A stretch of 64,000 nucleotides of DNA, taken from contig PQWQ01000029.1 in NCBI GenBank assembly GCA_002943765.1, positions 310,001-374,000 of the forward strand, given 5' to 3'. Position 1 is the stretch's first letter; each line of letters opens with the position of its first letter. Shown piece by piece: positions 23,894 through 35,742 of this stretch. Made by a program: the position numbers and the translations under genes. Below the pieces are notes generated by a model. It ran no database searches and was not told the DNA's origin. It saw only the letters and a list, made by a program, of their open reading frames with translations. This stretch comes from Psoroptes ovis (Eukaryota > Arthropoda > Arachnida > Sarcoptiformes > Psoroptidae).

Positions 23894-25578
23894 TTCTTCT
23901 ATTTATTATTATTATTATTATCATAAATCAATCATTCAATTTTTTCGAATCATATATCACATGAAAAATTCTGTGTAATAAAATAAATACAAATACAATT
24001 AAAACAGATAAAAACGATTTAAAACATGTAAAACATGAAAATTTTAAGGGTTTATTATTCACAAAAAAAAATCACGAATTGTACATTCAATTCTGGTATT
24101 TGGCCAATCGTCAGTCATCAAATTTTGAAATTGTAAGTAAGTAATGGGGTAAAAATGAATTGTTTTTGTCCATCAACTAAAATGGTTCTTAAGACAAAGA
24201 TTAAGATCTTAAAACAATACGAAGAGTGTCAAAGACATGCATATGTCTGCAACATGATGTGTACATCATACATGATTCGATATTTTTGTCAACCATAGTT
24301 TAGCAAGTGTAACATGTATAAACTTTGTGTTTGTCAGACACAGTCAGATGACTGAATAAATCATGAAATATATCTGATTAAAACAAAAACATATTCTTAC
24401 ATTCTTACATGTCTTAGATTTGATCTAATGAGACAAAACATTGACAAACCTGTCATAATGATAATTATGATGGTCAACATATTTCAACACCATTAAACCA
24501 TCTGCTAATTATATTCTTGTTATTAATTATTTATGAAAAAAATGAAGAATTTCAGAAAATATATGTGTGTAGCAAAACTTGCTCAAAAAAAAATCGTTAT
24601 TTAAAACAAAATTATTAAATCTTAAAGATGTTGAAAAATGATATAAGATATATCATATAAGATGCTTATTTCCATTTCGAAATACGGTCATACTTCTTTG
24701 AACGAAGGAATGTTTTTACCTTGTTTAAAAACAACGACCATCGGTATGAGATACAAAATTATTAATAATCAGGTCATATTCGTGTAAAGGTTTGAATGAT
24801 GTTCAAACAAATATATTATATTCACTGATTTCATAATACCAGTGTCAAATATCGAATGAGTCTAAAAGTGGAATCAATTTTTATGATGTTTTCTCATCGA
24901 AAACTATAACCTTATAGCTCATAGATAGTTTAACACTTTTGAATTTTGATAGGTTAATCGAAAAGCTTAGTTCAAAGTTATTGCCCAAGATATTATTTAT
25001 CGGTATTTTATTCATTATTATCGCATAAAAATCAATAATTTATGATTATTTTTCCAATAAGATCTTCAAATTTCGTAAAATACCTCGAAAATGATTGACT
25101 AAGGCCATTAAAATTCAATGAATACCCATAAACATATATAAATCCGACAGCATTACACCAATATAAATAACAACAATAGTCCTAATATTAATGATGAACA
25201 ATTTCATGAACAATCGAAATAAATTTGAATAATTTAAATAATATAAATCAAATTCAAAGGTTTAGGTTTCATTTTTGAATGGTTTTTAAGGTTTAGGGGT
25301 CAGTCGAACGAACACAATCGAATACAACAATTATACATATTTATTTCAATTTTACAAATTCTACGAATTGAAATTATCATTTGTAATGATGGTTGGAAGA
25401 CATAATAATTTTCAAATTTTATTGTGTTTTCCCATTTGATTATTATTCGATTTATTGTTATTCTCATTGAATTTGTATTTTGGCCACAAAATCATTCGCT
25501 AACATACATGACCAAAATCGACAATTAAATTTAGATTACAATTTCTGAATTCATCATTTGATTCAACAAATATATATA

Positions 25579-25659
25579 TTAGGTTGTCCGAAAAAGTTCT
25601 TGACGATTTTTCAATTATTCTCTACGATATAATTGGCAAAAACTTTTCGGACAACCTAA
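25579..25659 (+). mobile_element. Palindromic mariner-like MITE, family A (copy 5)
   Basis: 81 bp, TA-flanked within a TA-rich run. Ends TTAGGTTGTCCGAAAAAGTT and ACTTTTCGGACAACCTAA; interior CTACGATATAATTGGC. Confidence 0.88.
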
Positions 25660-26434
25660 TATAATGACCATTATTTGCTAATGATGATTGTTAAATATTA
25701 ATATTAATATTATATTCAATTGTCAATTCATTATCATACGAAAAAAAATGCCCGAACAAATTACCTTAAAATCATTTTTATATGTGAGAATATAGTTATA
25801 ATTTATATGATAATAATGGACATGAATTATTCATTTGGATAATTCATGAAAATTGTGATTGAGTGAACAATTGAATGAATGATGAACTTGATCACATTAT
25901 AATGATAATAGTGCCAGTAAACAAAGCAACGCAAGAGTTTATAAGCAAGGGTAAGGGTTTCGTATGATTTTACATCACTTATAATCGAGTCAAAATGATC
26001 AATAATAATGATTTTTCATTCTATTGACTGTCCTTTAATTTTTATTGAATAATACAAATGATTATGCAATTATTTGTGTGTTCATCTTTGAGCAATAATG
26101 ATGAACAAATGACAATGCCTCAGTGTATTCAATTTCAATTATTCTCGGCTATATTTGGTTAAAGCAAATCGGCAAATCTTAAATTGGATTTTTTTTCTAT
26201 GGTCATCGTTATTATTCAACAGTAGTTTTATGGCCAGAAAAATAGGTTTAGATTCACTTAAATTTTATAAATGTGAATGAATTATTTATTATTTCAATGG
26301 AGAAATGTTTCCAAAGATTATTATCTTTGAAAATTATGTCAATAAATAAATAAATGAAATAATATTAAATCATTTCTTCAATTATTGAAGATAAAAATTA
26401 ATGAATTATTATTATTACTTACCTTCTAAATATA

Positions 26435-26514
26435 TTAGATTGTCCGAAAAGTTTTTGCCGATTATATCGTAGGAAATTATGAGAAAATCGGTAAAAACTT
26501 ATCGGACAACCTTA
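26435..26514 (-). mobile_element. Palindromic mariner-like MITE, family A (copy 6)
   Basis: About 80 bp. Ends TTAGATTGTCCGAAAAG and CTTATCGGACAACCTTA; interior GATTATATCGTAGGAAATTA (minus orientation). Ten bases beyond its left end lies a strong minus-strand donor, AAG|GTAAGT. Confidence 0.85.
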
Positions 26515-27077
26515 TACAACTTTAATTTAATGAATGAATGAATCTTACTCGATAATAATAATTTGACCGGTTTAATGATGATGGTCAAATATCGATGATG
26601 AGTGTTTGAGAGAGAAATAAAATTAGTGAAAAAAAAATACAAGCGAAAATATTGGTCAAATGTTTGATCGATCGAAATGTTTGTTGAATGATTTCAAAGA
26701 TAATCCCGATTCCAAATAATTTCGATTATCATTGAATTTTCAAAACTGAAAATAATATTTTCACCTTTCGATATCGGATTTAAAATTAATTTTTTTCTTG
26801 ATTTTTCAAATCTATAACCTCGAACACTATTAACCTCAATAAATTCATTTCATTTCCATCATTCAAATGTTCATAATATGTGATTATAGTTTGATTGAGA
26901 AGACATCATAAGATTCGATAAAACAAAAAACAAAAAGAAAAAACCAGAAATGTCATTTGACATGTCAGAAAATAATAAAAAAAATAAGATAAAATCACAC
27001 AAGTTGAGAAAAATGTCTCCAAGACTATTCATATTAATCTTGTGTGAAATCAAGAATAAATAATAGATATTCATATA

Positions 27078-27157
27078 TTAGGTTGCCCGGAAAGTTTTTG
27101 CCGATTATATCGTGGTGAATTATGAGAAAATCGGCAAAAACTTTTCGAACAACTCAA
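27078..27157 (-). mobile_element. Palindromic mariner-like MITE, family A (copy 7)
   Basis: 80 bp, TA-flanked. Left TTAGGTTGCCCGGAAAG, right CTTTTCGAACAACTCAA; minus orientation interior (ATTATATCGTGGTGAATTAT). Confidence 0.82.
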
Positions 27158-28324
27158 TAGATATTCATTTAGATTTTATTTTATTTTAGATTAAATGACA
27201 ATTTTTCAAATAAAAAAATAAATAAAAATACTGCCTTAGTGGGCTTTCAAAATATTTAGGGGGCCAAACACACACAGATACCGTTTGTACAATGTTTTAT
27301 GGTCGTTCGATCGTAACGGAATTTTTCTTTGGAAAAATATCAATCAATCAATTGATTGATTGATTGTGATTAATGTTCATTCATGCAAAAATATTGATTG
27401 TTTTTCAATAATAATAATAAAGAATTCAATTCGTATTGTTTTAATTCAATGAATCAAAGAATTCTTCATTTCAAAATGATGGATAATACTCAATCATCTG
27501 TGGATTATGATGGATTCGCAATCTAATCTGGTAAATTGATTATTTCCTTTGACTTATTTTAATCTATTTTATTGATTTATCTTAAAAAAACTTGTCAAAG
27601 AATTAAAACAAAAATTACCTGATCCAATAGTCTGCTGGGTAAATGAATATGTAGCTGTTGCTGGTTTTTTTTTCTTGAAAGATTTGTCGGTTTCTTGTAC
27701 TTATTTCAAATCTTTTAGTCGATTTTTCGGGAATTAATTTAAAGATGATTTCACATCATTCTTTGTAGAAATACTTTGAAATACTTGTAGAATGCAGCTC
27801 GAATCGATTATCGTCACTATCGATCAATATATTCGTATTTTAACATGAATATTTTCAATTTATTTGATCAAAAACATTCAAATAAAAATCATCCATCGAT
27901 CACATGTGATATTTTCGTGAACAACACTTTGAAAATTACAAATAATCACAAGAAAAAACAAAGGAAATTCACAAAATCATTTGAAGCATTGTAAGTAATC
28001 AATCAATTCAATTCGATTCGATTCAACACATTTAATAACACATTTATTAATATAAAACATTGATATTGAAATCTATCTATCTTCTTTGAGATGATATTGG
28101 AATGATTTCAAATCTTTGATTATTATTTTGGTAAATTTTTCTTATTTTTCGTCTTTATTCCTCTCTCTCATTGAAAAATGAAAATTTCTTTGCCAATTTT
28201 ACCGTTGTTTGCACCTTTTTCAAAGCGAAAAACTCGGAGAAGAGTTCAGAAACGAATTCATTCAAAACTCTTAGAAAAAGGTAAGATTTCTCGGTTTCGG
28301 AAGAGAGAAACCGATTCCAATGTA

Positions 28325-28404
28325 TTGGGTTGTCCCATAAGTTCTTGTCGTTTTTTATATTTTTTTTTATTCGAAAAATGGCAAAAACTTATGGGACAAC
28401 CCAA
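28325..28404. mobile_element. Palindromic MITE, family A variant CCCATAAG (copy 8)
   Basis: 80 bp, TA-flanked. Ends TTGGGTTGTCCCATAAGTTC and ACTTATGGGACAACCCAA. CCCATAAG replaces CCGAAAAG in both arms, as in the copy at 42860. Confidence 0.85.
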
Positions 28405-30467
28405 TATAATGAGCAGGTAACATTGAATATTGTCAGATAAATTTTCAATAAAACCAAAAAAGAGAAATATCCAAAATATTAATTCAAATATTATTTGGTT
28501 GAATTTGAGCGAAACTTTTACAAATTTAAAACATGTTCACCAACCCCCTCCCCCCTTAAAATACTCTTATATTTGCATCGAATTATATTTTATTAAGGTT
28601 TTATATTGAATTAATAAACTTGACTTTAAGGCCTTAAAAATTCTGCCAATAATAATGCCATTATTAGAAATGATTTTTTTCATTCATTCATTCATTCAAA
28701 ATGACAAACAAATCAAAGTGTGATGGTTTTTGTTTGATTGGTTAGTCGGTTTGGTTGGTTGGTCGGTCGGTCGCTTGGTGAAATTAATGTAAAGTATGTG
28801 TATGTGTATGTATGTATTTTTGACCTACACCTGTTGACCTAATTTTGATTAGTGTAAAGAAAAAAATTTTTTTTATTACTGGTTATCTTTATCTCATTAA
28901 TACACACTTATGAAAGCATTTGGTGCTTTTGGTTCAATTTTTGTTGATTAAAATGCTCGAAATCCAGTTTTTATCATTCTGACCAGTCAGTGTGTATTTA
29001 CCAGGCTGAATGTGACATAATGATCGCAAACAAACAAATGGCAATCATTTAAAGCAATATTTTGCATATATTGAACATTATGGTTTATTATTAAAGTGTC
29101 AAAGGAGGCTGGAATATACAGGAAAAATTTATTATAAAATATGAAAATTTCGATCAAGTTTTGCAAAAGTTTTTATTAATTCATCATTAGATGGTGACAA
29201 AATAAATAATAAAAATAATTAAAGATGCGATATCAATTAACTGTCAAACTTGAATTGTTTGATTTCAAATAATTTTCAATATTTATTTGAAATATCAATT
29301 CAATTGTTTATGATTTCATGATTTTATTTTCCATTGAATTTGTGTTTTGAAATGGTTATTTAATTGGAAATTTTTGTTTATTCAAATAATTTTTCAAATG
29401 ATTATGGAGAGTAAATTTTTGACATGAAAAATTGATTTTCTCTGGTCAAACATTGCCCAATGTAATTTTTAGATCAATTTATGGACATGCAGCCATGGTA
29501 AAAAGCCATTCAAAATTTTGAAAATAGAATGGCCAAGAGCATCTTGCCGTGTCTCATTGGAATAATCATCAAATATTACCATCAAACTTATGACCGAATA
29601 ATTTAATGAATTAATTTCATTTCATTTCTCATTCATCAATGTGTTGAGTCACGGTTATTTTTCTTTCGATTCAAATATCTAAATGAATGAATAAACAAAC
29701 GCCTTATTTATTTATTAATTGTGTCATTAATTCATGTATTTATATCGTTTGTTGCAGACATTTGTCTTAAATAAATATTTTCCTTTTTCTTAGTGATCAA
29801 TGAATGAATGAAGAAATATGTCAAAAAACAAATTTGACCAATTCGAACGAAATTTCGTCGAGAAATGGTCATTTGAATGGTCAGAGAAAATATTATCATA
29901 TCTAATTTGTCCATAATTCATGAAAACAATGAATTTATTTATTTATTGAAACCAGCCAAACTTTTACCGTTCATCAAGACATTAACAGATATGTATGCAC
30001 AGGTATGGCTCCATTAAAATTTTTCTCGGTTTTGTGATTTAAAACAAACAAACTATAGTCTACAGCGAAAAAATAAAAATTTTCTAAAATTAGATCATTT
30101 AAATATATTTTGATTTTTATTTGATTTATCAACTCTTTGTTGCCGAATTCATCCATTATTTTTGAAGTGAATATGTTTCATTGCGTTATTTCGTGTCTAA
30201 AATGTGTCATCATCATCAAATATTCAACCATTTTCCTCACCCATCAATTGAAATTGAGTTTTTTTTTCGATTGAAAACTAATTCAAATTAGTTTTTTGAA
30301 TTCAGTGATGATAAACTAAGGTTTTATAAGACATTTTTCTTAATTCATTCATTAATTGTGTCGTGAGAATCAATCAATCGATCAATAATAATCGATTTAT
30401 AAACGATTTTGAATAAATTGAAAAAAACAATTTCAATTCAATTCAAATAATGACATACATTTAATTA

Positions 30468-30578
30468 CAGGGTTTAAAGTTTTAATTCGTAGTTTTAAAA
30501 TTGTATTTTACCATTTGAAATTCAATTCAAAACTACGAAAATCAACTTTAAAACTCCGAATAAAAACTTAAAACTCTG
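30468..30578. mobile_element. Palindromic MITE, family B (copy 3)
   Basis: 111 bp between TA dinucleotides. Left CAGGGTTTAAAGTTTTAATT, right ACTTAAAACTCTG. This is the clearest family-B copy. Confidence 0.8.
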
Positions 30579-30676
30579 TATTAAAAAAATTTGAATATTC
30601 ATTTTATTGATTTAAAAAATATGCATATTTTTCACTATTTGAATTATTGAAAAATAATTATATTTGAATAATTTTT

Positions 30677-31854
30677 TCACATACAAACATTTTGTGTATA
30701 ATCATATTGTATTGTCGGTATGACTGATTGTACAAATTTTAAAAATACAATTAAATATTGATCAACATCTAAATTCTTCCCATTCTCTTCCATTGTAGTC
30801 ATTATTTTTTTCATCATTTCAGCATGTCTGTGGTGATTCGAAAAAAGGGGTAAATTAGAAATCGAAAATAGTGAATTTTGATTAAAACACAAACCTGCAT
30901 GGATGAATCGATGCCATCATTGTCGGTATGTTTGGATGCCATTCCATTGTTACAGTTTTTTTAGCATGATCTTGACTAATATCTTCATACATTTGTTCAA
31001 TTGTCAATGGTTGTAGATATTCATCGAAACCGGATAACCATAAACGTGGTGTTTGATAATATTTATCATATGTTATGTATAAATCATATGTACGGCTTCG
31101 AATAACATTTTTATTATCACCATTATTTGAAGGATCATTCATTGATTCGTTTTGTAATTTTGTTACGTCAGCCACACACTTTGGATATGGGAATAGAGAA
31201 ATCGTTGAATTTGGATTCATTAATCAATGAACAAGCATTACAAACCTTGTCATCTTCATCGCCAACATTTTGTCGATTCATATAAGCTTCAATATCTTCA
31301 GCTTCACTATCATTTCCATCATCATCATCACATGGCTGACGTTCTTCATTTTTTGAATTCGAATCATCATCCATTTTCAAATTTTGAATTTGACCAATTA
31401 GCTTATCATCTTCGGTCACTTCAACACCCAGTACAATATCATTAACATCATCTTTATTTTGATTCATTGAATCATTGAGATGTGCATCTACCCAACCACC
31501 TTCATTATCATCATCATTTTCATTGATAATACTTTCATTGAATTGTATCGATTCCAAGTCTTTGTAGCGTTTAAAGCAATGAACTAATACAAAATGATTT
31601 CAATTAATTGAATATTTTACTTTCAGAATCATATTTAACTTACCCTGTTTTGTAATCAAAAATTGTTTATTCGGTGGTAAGTATGATTTAAGTTTTGATT
31701 TATCACCAGTTTGCCATTGCCATGTAGGACAATGATGGACAAGATGATCACCAGTCAACACGAATTCATCGGGTGTCAGCACACCAGTTTCACGGAATTT
31801 GGATTCTTTTAAAATTGGCGTAACAAATTCAGCAACTTTCATTAGCAAAGACAT
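30677..31854 (-). CDS. Atg3: Autophagy E2-like enzyme ATG3
   Basis: Four exons, in transcript order: 31644-31854, 31246-31583, 30895-31178, 30677-30827, give 327 residues (human ATG3 has 314). ATG3 receives ATG8/LC3 from ATG7 and transfers it to phosphatidylethanolamine on autophagic membranes. Signatures: VAEFVTPILKESKFRETGVLTPDEFV at the start, GDHLVHHCPTWQW, an acidic flexible region (EDDKLIGQIQ and a D/E-rich run), LYITYDKYYQTPRLWL, MYEDISQDHAKKTVT, the catalytic HPC of IHPCR near 277 and the C-terminal LKFVQSVIPTIQYDYT. The catalytic cysteine codon sits just before the last intron. The start is the ATG at 31854, because the upstream in-frame codons are TTG. It is divergent from cyclin B3, sharing a 936-bp intergenic region. 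Identification is certain. Confidence 0.97.
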
Positions 31855-32790
31855 TTTCAACAATTCTCTGAAATACTATTTATTGAAACGATATCTTGAA
31901 TTATTGAATCCTTCAGAGGAAATTTGAACGATGAAAATTGATTATTCACAATTTACAATGAAGCTACAAGCAAATAAAAAATTTGATATCTTCAATTTTT
32001 CAATTCAATAATCATATGATTTATAAATACACACATTTAAAGCGCAGCAAAACAGGTATGAAAGCAATGTGTACTGCGCATTTTTTTTGAACGTTCTTTA
32101 TGAATGAACCGAAATTTGAATTTTTTAAGGTTTTTTTGTTTTTGTAGTTTACAGAAATTAAAATCAAATTAACTTTATTCAGACCCAAAAAAAAACAATT
32201 AAATTCAATCGAATAAAATGTTGATTTGAATTGTTTTTCAATAAGCACAGAATTTAAGAAAAAAATTTGACTAGATTTTAAAGCAAATTTGGCAAATTCA
32301 AAAATCGCGCCATAAAACGTCATTTAAATCGATTAAAAGGTAAAAAATCAGAGGTGAGGGACATTTAAATAAATAGTAGTATGGTTAAATGCAAAGTCGG
32401 CATTTAAACAAAAAAAAAGTTCGTTACAAAAACTAACATTTGATTGGTTCATTTCTAAATTTAAATGGCCCCTCTATGTGTGTTGGCAATACATTTAAAA
32501 AGCACAGGAGGCGGTGTCAATAGCGTGCGTGCACCATGAATCAGGGTCAGAATTTTTGACATTTAACTGGCACTGAAATTAAAAAAAATCAAACGATTTT
32601 TTTCAAAAATATTTTTTGAATTAGATTTGCCAATTGCTGTTGTTGTTTGCCGTCATTTTATTTTGACCATTTTAGATTTTTGACCATATTATTTGTATTT
32701 GCTGTTAATGTTGTTGTTTTTGAGCAAATAACCGATTAACGAACTGATAATTAATTAATTTTGATCAAATTTAATCTTATTTAGACAATA
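31855..32790. promoter_or_regulatory. Divergent promoter region of ATG3 and cyclin B3
   Basis: Six CATTTAAA-type octamers lie at 32321, 32362, 32401, 32460 (inverted), 32492 and 32560 (CATTTAAC). An inverted CCAAT (ATTGG) is at 32443 and an E2F-like AATCGCGCC at 32303-32311. TTTAAA/TTTGAA cell-cycle (CHR) elements plus CCAAT boxes are a known architecture of mitotic cyclin promoters. The assignment here is inference. Confidence 0.4.
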
Positions 32791-34203
32791 ATGGACATTC
32801 ATCAAGCGAAACCTTTGTTGGCAAATCAAGAAAATATCACGAATGATGGTGGTCGTACGAAAATCCTTGGTAATAATAATAATAAAATCAAAGATCCAAC
32901 ATATTTAAAACGTTTTCGTGAATCACCACAACAAATCGTTCAGCAACAACAAAAGAAAAAGAAAAGTTTCGGTGCAAACATAACGGTTAATAAAGAAAAT
33001 GAATTGATTATCGATCCAACACGTACAATTGAAACCAAAATTAAAAATATTAAAATTTCACAAAAAAATGACACTCGAACAATGAAAGCAATGAAAAATC
33101 GTCAAAATTTGGATCGAAAACAACAACAGCAGCATCAGCAGCAATCGCAACCACAACCAATCAAAGCTATAACCTTTAAAGATTATTATGTGCCACCGAA
33201 AAATTTGCCCGATGATGTCGTCGATTTCGATGCAACACAATTAGACAATATTAATTCGGAACCGATTTATGCATATGAAATATTTGAATATTTACGTGAA
33301 AAAGAAAAATCGACTCGATGTATGAAATATATGCATCAACAGTCTGAAATTTCACCAAAAATGAGAGCAATTTTGGTCGATTGGTTAGTGGATGTACAAC
33401 AAACATTCGAATTAAATCATGAAACACTTTATCATGCAGTCAAAATAATAGATCATTACCTTATGCATAAATCTATCAAAAGACATCGGTTACAATTACT
33501 CGGTATTGTTTCATTATTCATCTCCGCTAAATTCGAGGTTAGGATTGTTTTTTTTCCAAATTTTCTGATTCTAATCACTCTTAAATATGATTTTCTAGGA
33601 ACGATTGTATCCAATCATCGATGATTTACTGTACATCACTGAAGATGCTTATGAACGTGATGACATAATCCAAATGGAAATCGACATATTGCAAGTATTG
33701 CAATTCAATATAAATTATCCATTATCATATAGTTTTCTAAGACGTTTTGCACGCTGTTCATCACAAACAATCGAAACATTGACATTAAGTCGTTTTATAC
33801 TTGAAACATCATTAATGAATTATGATTTCATTGAAGAATGCGACTCGAAAATGGCTGCAGCATCATTATTGCTAGCTCTTCGTATGAAATATTTACAATG
33901 GGTAAAGTTTTACTGTCTTAATTATTTAAAAACCATCTAACCAAGATTCAATTTGTGTTTTCAGAATAAAACATTAGATTTTTACACTGGTTACCAAGAA
34001 AAAGACCTACTGGAATTGGCAAGAAGTTTGAATCAAATGTTGAAAACTGAAAGTCGACAAGAAACGATTCGAAATAAATATTCTGATAGGTTGGTATCAT
34101 GTTCAATGTAGATTATTAATCAATTGAGTCATTGATTTTAAAATTTTTGATTTTCAGTGTATTTTTCAGCGTAGCAAACATTAAACCTTTGGATAATATT
34201 TGA
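32791..34203 (+). CDS. CycB3: Cyclin B3
   Basis: Four exons, 32791-33537, 33599-33901, 33965-34089, 34158-34203, give 406 residues. It is a mitotic cyclin, the regulatory partner of CDK1, degraded at anaphase. The cyclin box starts near 155 with YAYEIFEYLREKE, then MRAILVDWLVDVQQTFELNHETLYHAVKIIDHYL, SLFISAKFEERLYPIIDDLLYI, YSFLRRFARC, and ends VFFSVANI. The VQQTFELNHETLY stretch and FEERLYP favour the B3 subclass over B1/B2. In the N-terminal region KEN is at 68-70, an APC/C degron; KKSFGANITVN just before it resembles the B3-type destruction box (R-x-A-F-G-x-x-x-N) with the arginine replaced. A poly-Q tract lies near 114-122. AATAAA is at 34520. It converges on ARPC5. Confidence 0.88.
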
Positions 34204-34519
34204 ACCTAAAAAAATTCATCATTTTCACTTATAATTGCACATGGACTATTAATATTTTTGAATTGTCAAACCACCTTAATATATATTCACATAACTTGGA
34301 ATTATTTGACAATTTTCTTAATTTTACTTTATAATTTTTGTATTTTCGCATAAATACTCTTTGTAAATGATTCATTCATTGATTGATTGACATTTCAATT
34401 TCATTTTTCACACATGAACAAGTGTGCCAATAGCACTCTATTCTATTCCATTTTGTAATTTCTAATTTTTTTCACTTTTGAAAATTGATTTAGTTATAAT
34501 CATATTCAGAATAACTTAA

Positions 34520-34525
34520 AATAAA
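34520..34525 (+). terminator. Polyadenylation signal of cyclin B3
   Basis: AATAAA lies 317 bp after the cyclin B3 stop, close to the convergent ARPC5 stop at 34610. The 406-bp gap between stops must hold both 3' UTRs. Confidence 0.5.
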
Positions 34526-34609
34526 GCCCGATTCATTAACTTGTTTTGAAATAATTATTATTTTATTGAAAATTTACATTGTCATCTGTTTTTCGATTAG
34601 CAATCATTT

Positions 34610-35074
34610 TCAAACACGTCTTCGATCAGTCAACACGCGTATGATGGAGCCAACACCACCTTTCTGGAATGCTTTATCATGCCAAACCAAGAGATGTGCA
34701 CTGGAATTATCCGATGGTATTTCAAAGCCACGATAAATGTATTTCATTAAGATATCAATTTCATCGAAATTCAATTCATTACAAATTGATTCAATTTCAG
34801 ATATTTTAACTGATAATAATACTTTCAATGTTAATTGTAAATTACCATCACGTAAATATTGACTTTTTGAACCAATTGATGCTGAATTTAGTACTAATTT
34901 CAGCGCTTCTTTTTGTTTAGATTGATTTATGAGATTACAAATTTCTTTTTCATCAACATTTAAACCAGCCGGACTAGATTGATCCAATAATTGATCTTCT
35001 TCTTTGAAAACATCTTCACCGAATTGATCGACATCAATTTTACGAAATTGACTGCTGATTGTATTTTTGGCCAT
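34610..35074 (-). CDS. Arpc5: Actin-related protein 2/3 complex subunit 5
   Basis: Single exon, 154 residues (human ARPC5 has 151). It is the p16 subunit of the Arp2/3 complex that nucleates branched actin filaments. Recognised along its length: MAKNTISSQFRKIDVDQF at the start, SKSQYLRDG in the middle, VLLSVKISEIES, DILMKYIYRGFE, PSDNSSAHLLVWHDKA and the highly conserved end KGGVGSIIRVLTDRRRV. No gaps or broken motifs are seen. The acidic segment VFKEEDQLLDQ matches the variable N-terminal region of the family. A copy of the shared 17-mer motif lies 205 bp upstream. Identification is certain. Confidence 0.97.
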   Translation of the reverse strand: MAKNTISSQFRKIDVDQFGEDVFKEEDQLLDQSSPAGLNVDEKEICNLINQSKQKEALKLVLNSASIGSKSQYLRDGNLQLTLKVLLSVKISEIESICNELNFDEIDILMKYIYRGFEIPSDNSSAHLLVWHDKAFQKGGVGSIIRVLTDRRRV

Positions 35075-35742
35075 TTTTTTTTATTTCAGCAATTGAAATC
35101 AAAATTTTTTTAATGAATGAGGAAACCAATTATCAAACAAAAATTTAATGAGCAGATCATTTAAAATGAATTGAAATTAAAAATCAAAATAAAAAAATCA
35201 ATAAACATATCAACGCCCGTCTATTTTGACAATTTTAGCGTTCATATAAAACGTATGCACTTTTACTTTGTATTTTAGACACCAGATAGCAGCAATTTCG
35301 ATTAAATTTTATCACTAATTCACAGCCTTTTAATTTAAAAAATAAATAAAAAGTCATGGTTCAAATAATAATAATTCCCAGATAAAATTAAATATTTGTT
35401 TCCGTGTTTGTTTTGAACGTGTATTGTATTGAATTTGCATGCCATCAATGTATGCTTTTGTCTATATTTTGACCGATTGAGTGTGATGAATAGATTATAA
35501 ATTAAAATTTATTTATATTTCTAAATTGAAGACTTAATATTATTATTATTATTATTGAACAAACCAAATATTTATAATAATAATGATTAGTTGATTAAAA
35601 TATCAATAATTACATTTGTTTCATTTGTGTGTGTCATCATTGAATTGAAAATTATTTATTTAAAATTGTGTATGTGTTTATGCCTTTGTTTTTGTGTTTG
35701 GTGAATTAAAATTCAATTAAATAAATAAATATTTAGTTATGC
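35075..35742. other. Intergenic spacer, ARPC5 promoter side
   Basis: 668 bp between ARPC5 (start) and the next minus-strand gene (stop). It contains the 17-mer at 35279 and AT-rich simple sequence; nothing else is seen. Confidence 0.4.
35279..35295 (+). promoter_or_regulatory. Shared promoter-proximal 17-mer, CTCF-like core (copy 2)
   Basis: Reads ACACCAGATAGCAGCAA, 205 bp upstream of the ARPC5 start (gene on minus). It differs from the 3876 copy at three of 17 positions and from the 53873 copy at two. Confidence 0.4.

Larger units (their letters stand above)
23894..30676. other. Gene-poor region with MITEs
   Basis: About 6.8 kb without a supportable gene. It contains family-A MITEs at 25579, 26435, 27078 and 28325 and a family-B MITE at 30468. 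A possible 5' exon at 28178-28280 ends in a good donor (AAAAG|GTAAGA), but no partner exon is found downstream on that strand. Confidence 0.5.

Noticed and set aside
27339..27364. 26-bp perfect palindrome ATCAATCAATC.../...GATTGATTGAT
   Set aside because: It arises from tetranucleotide repeats meeting head to head; simple-sequence origin is enough.
28178..28280. Possible first coding exon on plus strand (MKISLPILPLFAP...) ending in a good donor
   Set aside because: No downstream plus-strand exon in phase is found before cyclin B3, and the ORF runs on into a MITE.
32021..32323. 100-residue minus-strand ORF upstream of ATG3
   Set aside because: Phe/Lys/Asn-rich chance translation of AT-rich DNA lying in the ATG3-cyclin B3 promoter region.
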